Shown piece by piece: positions 18,270 to 27,156 of a stretch of DNA of 64,000 nt; positions within the stretch are counted from its first letter, which is position 1, and every line of letters begins with the position of its first letter. Location of the stretch: contig JAQVCU010000003.1 in the NCBI GenBank assembly GCA_028689635.1, forward strand, positions 1 through 64,000, read 5' to 3'. Origin of the DNA: Oscillospiraceae bacterium. Its GTDB lineage: Bacteria > Bacillota > Clostridia > Oscillospirales > Ruminococcaceae. Both the position numbers and the translations under genes were made by a program. Under the pieces are notes generated by a model. The model did no database searches, was not told the origin of the DNA, and was given only the letters and a program-made list of their open reading frames with translations.

Positions 18270-19874
18270 GTGAAGCAGGAAATGATCCACCGGGACCCCG
18301 ACGATTTCCCGATAGGCGAAGAGATCCTGCGCATGAGCGGGATCACGAAGGTTTACGGGAACGGCGTTTTGGCCAACGAAAACGTGAATTTCAGCGTGAA
18401 GAAAGGCGAGATCCACGCCATTATGGGCGAAAACGGCGCCGGGAAATCCACTTTGATGAAGATCCTTTTTGGCAACGAGCAGCCGGACAGGGGCGAGATC
18501 TGCTTTAAAGGCAGGACGCAGACGATCGAAAGCCCCAAAAAGGCTGTAGAGCTTGGCATCGGTATGGTGTACCAGCACTTCAACCTGGCGGAATCGCTGA
18601 CGGTGGCGGAAAATATCGTGGTGGGGCAGGAGCCGGGCCGCGGGATCCTTTTCCGGCAGAAAAGCGCTTACGACGCCGTGGAGGAGCTGGCCCGGAAATA
18701 CGCCTTTGACATCGACCCCAAAAGCCGGGTGCGAGATCTCTCCGTGGGCAAAAAGCAGAAGGTGGAGATCCTTAAGATCCTTTACCGCAACTCGGAGCTG
18801 ATCATTTTGGACGAGCCCACCGCCGTGCTGACCCCTCAGGAGACGGAGGAGCTGTTCCATCAGCTGCTGCTGCTCAAGCAAAACGGATATACCATTATTT
18901 TTATCTCCCATAAGATCAACGAGGTCAAGACCATCTGCGACCGCATGACCATCATCCGGGCGGGGAAGACCCGCGGTACTTACGAGATCAGCGAGCTTTC
19001 CGCCAACGATATCTCGGTGCTGATGGTGGGGCGCGATGTGGTGCAAAAGATCGAAAAGCCGGCGGCAAAGCCCGGGAAAACGGTGCTTTCCGCCCGGGAT
19101 CTGCGCTACCGAAACGAGCATGGGGCTGTGATGCTGGACGGCGTTTCCTTCGACCTGCGCCAGGGCGAGATCCTGGGCGTCGCGGGGGTGGAAGGCAGCG
19201 GGCAGCGGGAGCTGGCCGAGGCGGTTTCCGGCATGCTGCGCCCGGAGGGGGGCGCCGTTTATCTGGATGGCCGGGAAATTACCGGGAAAACGCCCGGCGA
19301 GGTGCGCGCTCTCGGTTTTTCCCATATCCATGAGGACCGGATGACCTATGGCGTCGCCAAAAACGTCTCCATCACCGAGAATCTCATTGCCAACCGCTGC
19401 GCCAGCCCGGAATTGGGCGGCAAGGCCTTTTTTGACGGCAAAAAGACGTCTGCCCTGGCCCAAAAACTGGTGGAGGAATACCAGATCGTCTGCAAGACCC
19501 CTTCGGTGCCCGCCGGGATGCTTTCCGGCGGCAATATCCAGAAGGTGGTGGTGGCGCGGGAGATGTCAGTGGAGCCGCAGGTGCTGCTTGCCAACCAGCC
19601 CACCCGGGGCATCGATGTGGGCGCGGTGGAGTTTATCCATGAGCGCCTGATCCGGGACAGCCGGGAAAAAGGCTGCGCGGTGCTGCTGATCTCTTCTGAC
19701 CTCAACGAGGTGCTGGAGATGTCTGATTCGCTCCTTGTTATGTACAAGGGCCATATCTCCGGCTATTTTGCGGATGTTTCTGCCCTGACAGAGCAGGAGC
19801 TGGGCCTTTATATGCTGGGGCTGAAGCGGCAAAGCGAGCAAGAACTGAAGGAGGCGCTCCATGAAAAAGTTTAA
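18270..19874 (+). CDS. Nucleoside ABC transporter, tandem ATP-binding protein
   Basis: A 534-residue cytoplasmic ATPase with two cassette domains, the layout of RbsA and of the YufO/NupO nucleoside importers. Domain 1 (about 18-245) has Walker A GENGAGKST, a shortened signature LSVGKKQKVEI and Walker B LIILDEPTAVLTP. Domain 2 (about 270-510) has the degenerate Walker A GVEGSGQRE that is usual in this family, and LSGGNIQKVV. It starts at GTG 18270, 9 bp after an AGGAGAAAGGA ribosome site. It overlaps the first permease by 14 bp. Confidence 0.94.
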   Translation: MKQEMIHRDPDDFPIGEEILRMSGITKVYGNGVLANENVNFSVKKGEIHAIMGENGAGKSTLMKILFGNEQPDRGEICFKGRTQTIESPKKAVELGIGMVYQHFNLAESLTVAENIVVGQEPGRGILFRQKSAYDAVEELARKYAFDIDPKSRVRDLSVGKKQKVEILKILYRNSELIILDEPTAVLTPQETEELFHQLLLLKQNGYTIIFISHKINEVKTICDRMTIIRAGKTRGTYEISELSANDISVLMVGRDVVQKIEKPAAKPGKTVLSARDLRYRNEHGAVMLDGVSFDLRQGEILGVAGVEGSGQRELAEAVSGMLRPEGGAVYLDGREITGKTPGEVRALGFSHIHEDRMTYGVAKNVSITENLIANRCASPELGGKAFFDGKKTSALAQKLVEEYQIVCKTPSVPAGMLSGGNIQKVVVAREMSVEPQVLLANQPTRGIDVGAVEFIHERLIRDSREKGCAVLLISSDLNEVLEMSDSLLVMYKGHISGYFADVSALTEQELGLYMLGLKRQSEQELKEALHEKV

Positions 19875-20937
19875 GCTGGATTTTAACCTGATCCGCACCC
19901 TGATCGCCATCGGCATCGCCCTGCTGCTGGCGCTGATCATCATTCTGCTGACCAGCGACGAGCCCTGGGCGGCCTTTGGGTATTTTATCGCGGGGCCCCT
20001 GCGCAACCCCAAACGCTTTGCCAATGTCATCGAGGCCATGCTGCCCCTGGTGTTTACGGGCCTTTCCGTTTCCATCATCGCCCGCACCGGCGTGTTCAAC
20101 CTGGCTTCAGAGGGTTCGCTGTTCATCGGCGGCGCGGTGGCCGCCCTGTGCGGGGTGCTGCTGCCTTTGCCTTCCGTCATCTCCCCGGTGGTGATCCTGC
20201 TCATCGGCGGCCTGGCGGGGATGCTGGCGCTTTTGATCCCCACCCTTCTGCGGGTGAAATGGAACGCCAACGAGATCGTTTCCTCCCTGATGCTCAACTA
20301 TGTGCTCTATTATCTGGGCACCTTCCTCATCCGCACCTTCGTGCGGGATCCGGATTCCGGATATCTTCAGTCCACCGCCTTTCACGCGGAGGCGGATCTG
20401 CCGGTGATCATCCCCGGTACCCGCATCCACGCCGGGGCCGCGGTGGCCCTGATCTGTGTGGTGGCGCTGTATTTGTTCCTTTTCCGCTCCCGCCTTGGCT
20501 ATAAAATACGCATGGTGGGGGAGAACCCCAAATTTTCCTTTTATTCCGGGATCCCCTACGCCCTGAGCATTTTTGCGGCCCAGGCGGTGGCGGGCTTTGT
20601 CTGCGGTTTGGGCGGCGCCACCGAGATGCTGGGCATGTTTGACTGCTACAAATGGACGGGCCTGCCGGGCTACGGCTGGGACGGCATCATTGTGGCCACC
20701 CTGGCCCGCAATAACCCGGCCTGGGTGCCCCTGGGCGCTTTTTTCCTTGCCTATATGCGTGTGGGCGCCGATATCATGACTCGTATGACCGACGTCCAAA
20801 ACGAGGTGGTCTCCATCATCCAGGGCGTTGTCATCATCCTTTTGGTGGCGGAGAGCTTTTTGGCCGGCTGGAAGAAACGCCGTACCTTTAAGGAAGCTAC
20901 CGAGGGCGTGCAGCTGGAAGGGGGCGCAAAGGCATGA
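19861..20937 (+). CDS. Nucleoside ABC transporter, permease 1
   Basis: A 358-residue integral membrane protein of the BPD_transp_2 (RbsC/YufP) family with about nine hydrophobic segments. The N-terminal helix is IRTLIAIGIALLLALIIILL. Family motifs include GVFNLASEGSLFIGGAVAAL and the cytoplasmic loop KIRMVGENPKFSFYSGI. It overlaps the ATPase gene by 14 bp and permease 2 by 4 bp (ATGA). It is the larger of the two permeases that normally form a heterodimer in BMP-type nucleoside importers. Confidence 0.94.
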   Translation: MKKFKLDFNLIRTLIAIGIALLLALIIILLTSDEPWAAFGYFIAGPLRNPKRFANVIEAMLPLVFTGLSVSIIARTGVFNLASEGSLFIGGAVAALCGVLLPLPSVISPVVILLIGGLAGMLALLIPTLLRVKWNANEIVSSLMLNYVLYYLGTFLIRTFVRDPDSGYLQSTAFHAEADLPVIIPGTRIHAGAAVALICVVALYLFLFRSRLGYKIRMVGENPKFSFYSGIPYALSIFAAQAVAGFVCGLGGATEMLGMFDCYKWTGLPGYGWDGIIVATLARNNPAWVPLGAFFLAYMRVGADIMTRMTDVQNEVVSIIQGVVIILLVAESFLAGWKKRRTFKEATEGVQLEGGAKA

Positions 20938-21893
20938 ACGTTGGACAACTGATCTTTTCCACCACCTTCCTCGCCACAGTGATCCGCATGACTACCCCCA
21001 TCCTTTTTGCGGGCCTGGCGGGGCTGATCGCCAGCCAGGCGGGGGTCATGAACCTGGCGGTAGAGAGCATCATGCTTACCAGCGCCCTGGCCGGCGTGCT
21101 GATCAGCGCCTGGACGGGCAGCGCCTGGATCGGCCTTTTGGGGGCGGTGCTCATTGGGATCGGCATGGGCTTTATCATTGCCTATACCGCTTTTACCCTC
21201 CATGCCGACATGGTGCTCAACGGCGTGGCCTTCAACCTGATGATGACCGGCGGCACCATGTTCCTGATGTATGTGGCCACCGGGCAAAAGGGGACTTCTA
21301 CCGGCGTGCCCAGCAAGGTGCTGCCCACCGTCAGCATCCCCCTGCTTCGGGATATCCCCTACGTGGGCGAGGTGCTTTCCGGGCACAATGTGCTCACCTA
21401 CATCGCCATGGCCTTTACGGTGCTGATGTTTTATTTCCTCTTTAAAACCAAGTTGGGCTTGCGTATCCGCATGGTGGGAGAGAACCCCGCGGCGGCGGAA
21501 TCGGTGGGCATCAATTCCAAAAAAATCAAATATCTGGCCATGTGCCTCAGCGGGATGTTCGCCGCTTTTGGCGGGGCCTATATGTCCATGGCCTATATGT
21601 CCTGGTTCCAGAACAACATCACCGCAGGGCGCGGCTTTATCGGGATGGCGGCCTCTGCCCTGGGGGGAAACATGCCTTTGGGGACGCTGATGGCCAGCCT
21701 GCTCTTTGGCGTCGCCGACGCTGTGGCCAACACCATCAGCAGCCTGAACCTGCCCAGCGAGCTGGTATCCATGCTGCCTTATGTGATCACCATCATCGGC
21801 CTGGTGTATTATTCCATTTATCTGGGAAGAAAAAAAGCCCCCTCTGCCAAGGCGGGGAAGGGCGCTAAAAAGGAAGAGGAGAAAACGGCATGA
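20934..21893 (+). CDS. Nucleoside ABC transporter, permease 2
   Basis: A 319-residue partner permease (YufQ-like) with about eight to nine membrane segments. Conserved features are GLIASQAGVMNLAVESIML and the loop GLRIRMVGENPAAAESVGIN, the same motif seen in permease 1. The C-terminal tail is lysine-rich (RKKAPSAKAGKGAKKEEE), cytoplasmic by the positive-inside rule. It overlaps permease 1 and the phosphorylase gene by 4 bp each, so transport and phosphorolysis are translationally coupled. Confidence 0.94.
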   Translation: MNVGQLIFSTTFLATVIRMTTPILFAGLAGLIASQAGVMNLAVESIMLTSALAGVLISAWTGSAWIGLLGAVLIGIGMGFIIAYTAFTLHADMVLNGVAFNLMMTGGTMFLMYVATGQKGTSTGVPSKVLPTVSIPLLRDIPYVGEVLSGHNVLTYIAMAFTVLMFYFLFKTKLGLRIRMVGENPAAAESVGINSKKIKYLAMCLSGMFAAFGGAYMSMAYMSWFQNNITAGRGFIGMAASALGGNMPLGTLMASLLFGVADAVANTISSLNLPSELVSMLPYVITIIGLVYYSIYLGRKKAPSAKAGKGAKKEEEKTA

Positions 21894-22651
21894 CGAAAAC
21901 GGTATTGGAACAGCTGCTCTCTGCCGCCCCCGGCAGCATCGCCCCTACGGTGATCCTGCCCGGCGACCCCCTGCGCGCCCAGTTTATTGCGGAGAACTTT
22001 TTGAAGGATCCCCGGCTGGTGAACGAAGCGCGGGGGATGCTTTGCTACACGGGCCTTTATGAAGGCGCGGCGGTGTCGGTACTGGGCACCGGTATGGGCA
22101 CTTCCTCCATGACGGCCAGCGCGGTGGAGCTCATCGAGCGCTACGGCGCCAAAAACCTGATCCGGGTGGGCACCTGCGGCTCCTGGAACCCGCAGGTCCA
22201 TGTGCGGGACGTGATCCTGGTGGAGGCGACGACCCTGGAGGGCAACGCCACCTACGATGATTTTGGCCTTTACGATTTTGTCCCCACGGCGGATCACAGC
22301 CTGCTCAAGTGCGCGTCCGACGCCGCCACGGCCTGCGGGATCCCCTACCGGGCGGGCGTTGTCACCACCGGGGACTGCCTGCATCCGGAGGCCGAAATGG
22401 CCCAGCGCAACGGATATCTGTGGCAGAATCACGGGATCCTCGGCGTGGAGATGGAGGGGGCGTACCTGTACGCCACGGCCTCCCGCTACGAGGATGTGCG
22501 GGCGCTGGCCATCGTCACCTGCAGCGATCACGCCCTTTACCGCGAGGAGGACGCCTCCTTTGAAGAGCGGCAGAAAAGCTTCTGCGATATGATGCGCATT
22601 GCCCTGGAAGTGGCAAAAGCGCAGGATAAAAAAGGAGGGTGCAAAGCATGA
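21890..22651 (+). CDS. Purine nucleoside phosphorylase (DeoD family)
   Basis: A 253-residue cytosolic phosphorylase splitting a purine nucleoside and phosphate into base and pentose 1-phosphate. The phosphate-binding loop PGDPLRAQFIAE, the second phosphate motif RVGTCGSWNP, the sugar-binding VEMEGAYLY and the catalytic aspartate in TCSDHALYRE match hexameric DeoD enzymes. It overlaps permease 2 and the next gene by 4 bp each. In the DHAP-shunt reading it would act on 5'-deoxyadenosine or methylthioadenosine; with adenosine or inosine it would give ribose 1-phosphate. Sequence alone does not decide. Confidence 0.9.
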   Translation: MTKTVLEQLLSAAPGSIAPTVILPGDPLRAQFIAENFLKDPRLVNEARGMLCYTGLYEGAAVSVLGTGMGTSSMTASAVELIERYGAKNLIRVGTCGSWNPQVHVRDVILVEATTLEGNATYDDFGLYDFVPTADHSLLKCASDAATACGIPYRAGVVTTGDCLHPEAEMAQRNGYLWQNHGILGVEMEGAYLYATASRYEDVRALAIVTCSDHALYREEDASFEERQKSFCDMMRIALEVAKAQDKKGGCKA

Positions 22652-23340
22652 GCATGTCTTTGGAAGCCCGGGCGGGCGATATCGCCCCGGCCGTTATCCT
22701 GACGCAGGACCCGCTGGACGCAAAATACATCGCCGAGACCCGTCTGGAGAACCCGGTGTGCCACAACAAGGTGCGCAATATGCTGGGCTACACCGGGCTG
22801 TACCGCGGCAAAAGAGTATCGGTGCAGGGCGTGGGCATCGGCCCTGTCTCCGCGGGCATCTACACCCAGGAGCTGGGGGAGGATTACGCCCCAGAACGTT
22901 TTATCAAGATCGAAATGGCCCAGTCCCTGCGCCCGGAGGTAAGGCCCGGCGATATTGTCCTGGCCCTCTCCGCCCACACCACCTCGCGGATGAACCGCCT
23001 GCGCTTTGGCGGGCGCGTTTTTCCGGCGGCGGCGGACTACGGGCTGCTGGACAGCGCCTATGAACTTTGTAAAAAACAGGGATGGCCTGTCCAGGCGGGG
23101 CCGGTGGTATCGGCAGAGAGCCGTTTTGACCTGGAAACCGCCAAAAAGCTGGGGCATAGGGGCGCTTTGGCGCTGGATATGGAGACCAGCGTCGTCTACA
23201 CCTCCGCCGCCCGTTTTGGGGTAAAAGCCCTGTCGGCGCTGGGGATCGTTTCCGGCGCGGAAAATGAAAACGGCCTTGACGAAGAGGGCCGAAAAGCTCT
23301 GTACGAGCGCCTGATCGACCTGGCGCTGGCGCTGCTTTGA
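22648..23340 (+). CDS. Nucleoside phosphorylase paralogue lacking phosphate-binding residues
   Basis: A 230-residue protein aligned with DeoD over its full length. The start is ATG 22648 behind AAAGGAGGG. The loop that is [12 protein letters not shown] in DeoD reads LTQDPLDAKYIAE here, so Gly20 becomes Gln and Arg24 becomes Asp. The RVGSCG motif is replaced by KIEMAQ and the catalytic SDH by SGA. The sugar-contacting DMET, near the VEME position, is kept. Phosphorolysis is therefore unlikely. It may hydrolyse, bind or sense a nucleoside, or modify the neighbouring phosphorylase by forming mixed hexamers (inference). It is tightly coupled to its neighbours, so it is not obviously decaying. Confidence 0.8.
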   Translation: MSMSLEARAGDIAPAVILTQDPLDAKYIAETRLENPVCHNKVRNMLGYTGLYRGKRVSVQGVGIGPVSAGIYTQELGEDYAPERFIKIEMAQSLRPEVRPGDIVLALSAHTTSRMNRLRFGGRVFPAAADYGLLDSAYELCKKQGWPVQAGPVVSAESRFDLETAKKLGHRGALALDMETSVVYTSAARFGVKALSALGIVSGAENENGLDEEGRKALYERLIDLALALL

Positions 23341-23354
23341 CGGAGGGGAAAGAG

Positions 23355-24419
23355 ATGAGCGAAAACCGTATCTGCGCTGTGCGTTTGGAAGATGAACACA
23401 GCGCCATGGCCATTTTGGATCAGACCCGGCTGCCCGGCGAGGTCAGCTACCTGACCCTCACCACCCAGGAAGAGATCTGGGACGCGATTTACCGCCTGAA
23501 GGTGCGGGGCGCGCCTGCCATCGGCATCGCCGCCGCCTACGGCATCTATCTGGCGGCCAAAGCCATCCAGGCGCAGGACCGGGCGGGGTTTGCCGCCCAG
23601 TTTCAAAAGGCGAAGGATTACCTTGCCTCCTCTCGTCCCACGGCGGTGAACCTTTTTTGGGCCCTGGAACGCATGCAGCGCCGCATGGAAGCGGAAGCGG
23701 CGGCGGGCCTTCCGGTAGGGGAGATCAAGGCCGCTCTGCGCGAAGAGGCGGACGCCATCTGCCGGGAGGACGAGGAAGTTTGCAAGGCCATTGGCGAAAA
23801 CGCCCTGACCCTGCTGCGGCCCGGCATGGGCCTGATGACCCATTGCAACGCCGGGGCCATTGCCACCGCCCGTTACGGCACCGCCCTGGCCCCCATGCAT
23901 CTGGGGCAGGAGCGCGGCTATAACTTCAAGGTGTTTGCCGACGAGACCCGCCCCCTTTTGAAGGGCAGCCGTCTGACAGCCTGGGAATTGCATGAAGCGG
24001 GGGTGGACGTCACGGTCTGCTGCGACGGGATGTGCTCCAACGTGATGAAAAACGGCTGGGTGGACGCCGTGCTGGTGGGCTGCGACCGGGTGGCCGCCAA
24101 CGGGGACGCCGCCAACAAGATCGGCACCTCCACCCTTTCCATCGTGGCAAAGCATTACGGCGTTCCCTTTTATGTCTGCGCCCCCACTTCTACCATCGAT
24201 ATGGCCTGTAAAACGGGGGAAGATATCCACATCGAGCTGAGAAAACCGGAAGAGATTACCGAAATGTGGTTTGAAAAGCCCATGGCGCCTGCGGGGGTCA
24301 AGGCATACAACCCGGCCTTCGACGTTACCGACGCCCAGTTTATCACGGCCATCATCACCGAAAAGGGGATCATTCGGCCGCCTTTTGCTCAGGGCCTTGC
24401 AAAGCTGATGGAAAAATAA
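23355..24419 (+). CDS. mtnA: Methylthioribose-1-phosphate isomerase family protein (MtnA)
   Basis: A 354-residue member of the eIF-2B-alpha/MtnA isomerase family. Conserved stretches are RGAPAIGIAAAYGIYLAA, SSRPTAVNLFWAL, the catalytic-cysteine region THCNAGAIAT, DETRPLLKGSRLTAWEL, the catalytic aspartate in VGCDRVAANGDAANKIGT and APTSTID. MtnA converts 5-methylthioribose 1-phosphate to the ribulose form and, in DHAP-shunt organisms, 5-deoxyribose 1-phosphate likewise. No other methionine-salvage gene (mtnBCDK) is in the window, which favours the DHAP-shunt role with the aldolase at the operon's front. ATG 23355 follows GGAGGGG. Confidence 0.93.
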   Translation: MSENRICAVRLEDEHSAMAILDQTRLPGEVSYLTLTTQEEIWDAIYRLKVRGAPAIGIAAAYGIYLAAKAIQAQDRAGFAAQFQKAKDYLASSRPTAVNLFWALERMQRRMEAEAAAGLPVGEIKAALREEADAICREDEEVCKAIGENALTLLRPGMGLMTHCNAGAIATARYGTALAPMHLGQERGYNFKVFADETRPLLKGSRLTAWELHEAGVDVTVCCDGMCSNVMKNGWVDAVLVGCDRVAANGDAANKIGTSTLSIVAKHYGVPFYVCAPTSTIDMACKTGEDIHIELRKPEEITEMWFEKPMAPAGVKAYNPAFDVTDAQFITAIITEKGIIRPPFAQGLAKLMEK

Positions 24420-24494
24420 GCGGGCCTGCGGGCCGCGTCCGGCCCTCCGCGCGGCGGGGGGCCGGGATTTTTTTGCCCGCCGGGACAAAGGCGG

Positions 24495-24523
24495 TTGGCA
24501 AGACGGGGCCCGGGTAGTACAAT
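24495..24523 (+). promoter_or_regulatory. Sigma-A promoter of the GTPase-NYN gene
   Basis: TTGGCA and TACAAT are spaced by 17 bp, with the start codon 39 bp further on. This gives the fusion gene its own transcription unit. Confidence 0.75.
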
Positions 24524-24561
24524 AGAAGGAGATCAAAAGTAATCAGGATAGGAACGATGGC

Positions 24562-27156
24562 ATGAAACGACTGGCACTGGGCATCTTGGCCCATGTGGAT
24601 TCCGGCAAGACGACCCTCTCCGAGGCGATGCTGTACCGCAGCGGGCAGCTGCGGCGGCTGGGCCGGGTGGATCACCGGGATTCTTTTTTGGATACCCATG
24701 AGCTGGAGCGGGACCGAGGGATCACGATCTTTGCAAAGCAGGCGCAGCTGTTGCTGCCGCAGGCGAAGATCGCGCTGCTGGATACCCCCGGCCATGTGGA
24801 TTTTTCCGCCGAGACCGAGCGGGTGATGCAGGCGCTGGATTACGCGGTGCTGCTCATCAGCGGTACCGACGGCGTACAGAGCCATACGGAGACCCTGTGG
24901 CGGCTGTTGGGACGCTACGGCGTGCCGGCGTTTTTGTTTGTCAACAAAATGGATCTGCCCGGGGCAGGGCGGGAACAGGTCATGGAGCAGCTGCGCCGCC
25001 GCTTTGGAGAAAACTGCGTCGATTTTGAACAGCCCCGGGAGGCCCTTGACGAGCAGCTGGCCTTTTGCGGCGAAGAGCTCATGGAGGAATACATCGGCCG
25101 AAAGACGGTAGATGACGGGACGATCGCCCGCGCGGTGGCGGCGCGGCAGGTATTCCCCTGCTGCTTTGGCTCCGCCCTGAAATTGGAAGGGGTGGATCTT
25201 CTGCTCTCCCTGCTCTCCCGCTATACCCGGATGCCGGAATACCCGGAGGAATTTTCCGCCCGCGTGTTTAAGATCTCGGAGGACGGACAGGGCGGACGTC
25301 TGACCCACATGAAGATCACGGGCGGGGCCTTGCGGGTGAGGGCAAATTTGGTGACCGGCGGTACGCCGGAGGAGCCGAAAACCGAAAAGGTCAACCAGAT
25401 CCGCGTCTATTCCGGCGCGAAATTTACCGTGGTGGAGGAGGCTCTGCCCGGGGAGGTGTGCGCGGTGACCGGCCTGACCGGCCTGCGGCCGGGAGACCGG
25501 TTGGGCAGCGGCGGACATGCCGCGGCGCCGGTGCTGCAGCCGGTGCTCACCTATCGTGTGCTGCTGGCGGATGGGACAGACCCCCATGAAGCGCTGAAAA
25601 ACCTTCGCCGCCTGGAAGATGAAGACCCTCAGCTCCACGTGGTGTGGAACGAAACCTCCCGGGAGATCCATATGCAGCTGATGGGCGGCGTCCAGCTGGA
25701 GGTGCTGCAAAAGCTGATCTTGGAGCGCTTTGGCATGCAAACGGAATTTGGACAGGGGACGATCCTCTATAAAGAGACCATCGCGGGGCCGGTGGAGGGC
25801 GTTGGGCATTTTGAGCCCCTGCGCCACTATGCGGAGGTGCATTTGCTGATGGAGCCCGGGGAGCCCGGCAGCGGCCTGGTCTTTTCCTCCCGCTGCCGCG
25901 AGGATGACCTGGATAAAAACTGGCAGCGGCTGATCCTTACCCATCTGGAAGAAAAGACCCATCTGGGCGTGCTCACCGGCTCGCCCATCACCGATATGAA
26001 GATCACCCTTGCCGCCGGGCGCGCCCACGTGAAGCACACCGAGGGCGGGGATTTTCGCCAGGCGACCTACCGGGCGGTGCGCCAGGGCCTTAAAAGCGCC
26101 AAAAGCGTCCTTTTAGAGCCGTGGTATTCCTTCCGCCTGGAGGTGCCGCAGGAGAATGTGGGCCGCGCCATGGCCGATCTGCAGCGCATGGGGGCGCGGT
26201 TTGACCCGCCCCAGTCCGAAGAGGGGCGGGCGCTGATCTCCGGCTCGGCGCCGGTATCCGAGCTGCGGGATTACGCGGCACAGACGGCGGGCTATACCCG
26301 AGGGCTGGGGCGGCTGAGCTGCACCCTGAGCGGTTATGAGCCTTGCCACAACGCCGAAGAAGTGATCGCCGCCCTGGGCTACAACAGCGAGGAGGATCTG
26401 GAAAACCCGGCGGATTCGATCTTTTGCTCCCATGGGGCAGGGGTTCTGGTCAAATGGTGCGACGTCCCGGAGCACATGCATTTGGAGAGCGTGCTGAAAA
26501 GCCGGGAGGAGCAGGAACCCGCCCCTGCGGCGGAAAGGGCAGCAGCGGCGGCCTACCGCTCCGCCCTGGCCCGGGACGCGGAGCTGATGCGTATTTTTGA
26601 GCGCACCTACGGCCCCATCCGGCGGGAACCTGCCGCCGCCCTGCACACGCCGAAACGCCCTCCGGCGTCTCTGCCCGCGGGGGCGGGACGGGGCGTTTCG
26701 GCGGTGCCGCAGCTTCCCCAGGGGCCGGAATATTTGCTGGTAGACGGCTATAATATGATCTTTGCCTGGCAGCGCCTGCGGGAGCTGGCAGGACGGGATA
26801 TCGACGCCGCCCGCTCCCGTCTGACGGATATCCTCTGCAATTACCAGGCCTTTCGCCAGTGCGAGCTGATCCTGGTTTTTGACGCCTACAAACTGCGGGG
26901 CGGCGTGGGATCGGTGGAAAAGATCCACAACATCCACGTGGTATACACCAGGGAGGCGGAGACCGCCGACATGTATATCGAAAAAGCGACGGCAAAGCTG
27001 GGAAAACATCACCGGGTGCGGGTGGCCACGTCGGATCAGCTGGAGCAGCTGATCATTTTGGGCCACGGGGCTCTGCGGATCTCCGCCGCCGCCTTTGAGG
27101 AAGAGGTGGCCGCGGTGGAGGAAGCCATTCGCCGCATTTTGGAAGGGGAAAGCTGA
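24562..27156 (+). CDS. TetM/EF-G-like translational GTPase fused to a YacP/Rae1-like NYN domain
   Basis: An 864-residue two-part protein. Residues 1 to about 640 resemble ribosomal-protection GTPases (TetM/TetO) and EF-G: G1 AHVDSGKTT (10-18), G2 ERDRGITI, G3 DTPGH (74-78), G4 NKMD (128-131), then domains II to V. A charged Ala/Pro linker follows (about 650-720). Residues about 722-860 are an NYN ribonuclease domain of the YacP/Rae1 type: YLLVDGYNMIFAW, LILVFDAYKLRGG, TADMYIEKATAKLG. Rae1 cleaves mRNA at the ribosomal A site. The fusion would therefore bring a ribosome-binding translocase-like module and an A-site nuclease together. Tetracycline resistance is possible but not shown. Codon use is like its neighbours. 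Confidence 0.9.
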   Translation: MKRLALGILAHVDSGKTTLSEAMLYRSGQLRRLGRVDHRDSFLDTHELERDRGITIFAKQAQLLLPQAKIALLDTPGHVDFSAETERVMQALDYAVLLISGTDGVQSHTETLWRLLGRYGVPAFLFVNKMDLPGAGREQVMEQLRRRFGENCVDFEQPREALDEQLAFCGEELMEEYIGRKTVDDGTIARAVAARQVFPCCFGSALKLEGVDLLLSLLSRYTRMPEYPEEFSARVFKISEDGQGGRLTHMKITGGALRVRANLVTGGTPEEPKTEKVNQIRVYSGAKFTVVEEALPGEVCAVTGLTGLRPGDRLGSGGHAAAPVLQPVLTYRVLLADGTDPHEALKNLRRLEDEDPQLHVVWNETSREIHMQLMGGVQLEVLQKLILERFGMQTEFGQGTILYKETIAGPVEGVGHFEPLRHYAEVHLLMEPGEPGSGLVFSSRCREDDLDKNWQRLILTHLEEKTHLGVLTGSPITDMKITLAAGRAHVKHTEGGDFRQATYRAVRQGLKSAKSVLLEPWYSFRLEVPQENVGRAMADLQRMGARFDPPQSEEGRALISGSAPVSELRDYAAQTAGYTRGLGRLSCTLSGYEPCHNAEEVIAALGYNSEEDLENPADSIFCSHGAGVLVKWCDVPEHMHLESVLKSREEQEPAPAAERAAAAAYRSALARDAELMRIFERTYGPIRREPAAALHTPKRPPASLPAGAGRGVSAVPQLPQGPEYLLVDGYNMIFAWQRLRELAGRDIDAARSRLTDILCNYQAFRQCELILVFDAYKLRGGVGSVEKIHNIHVVYTREAETADMYIEKATAKLGKHHRVRVATSDQLEQLIILGHGALRISAAAFEEEVAAVEEAIRRILEGES

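Noticed and set aside
24370..26037. A 555-codon minus-strand frame opposite the GTPase
   Set aside because: Antisense shadow of the TetM-like gene; His/Gln/Arg-rich with no domain resemblance.
24562..27156. Annotating the GTPase simply as a tetracycline resistance gene
   Set aside because: The G-domain similarity is real, but the C-terminal NYN domain and the house-like promoter context do not support a plain resistance determinant. Resistance is unproven.
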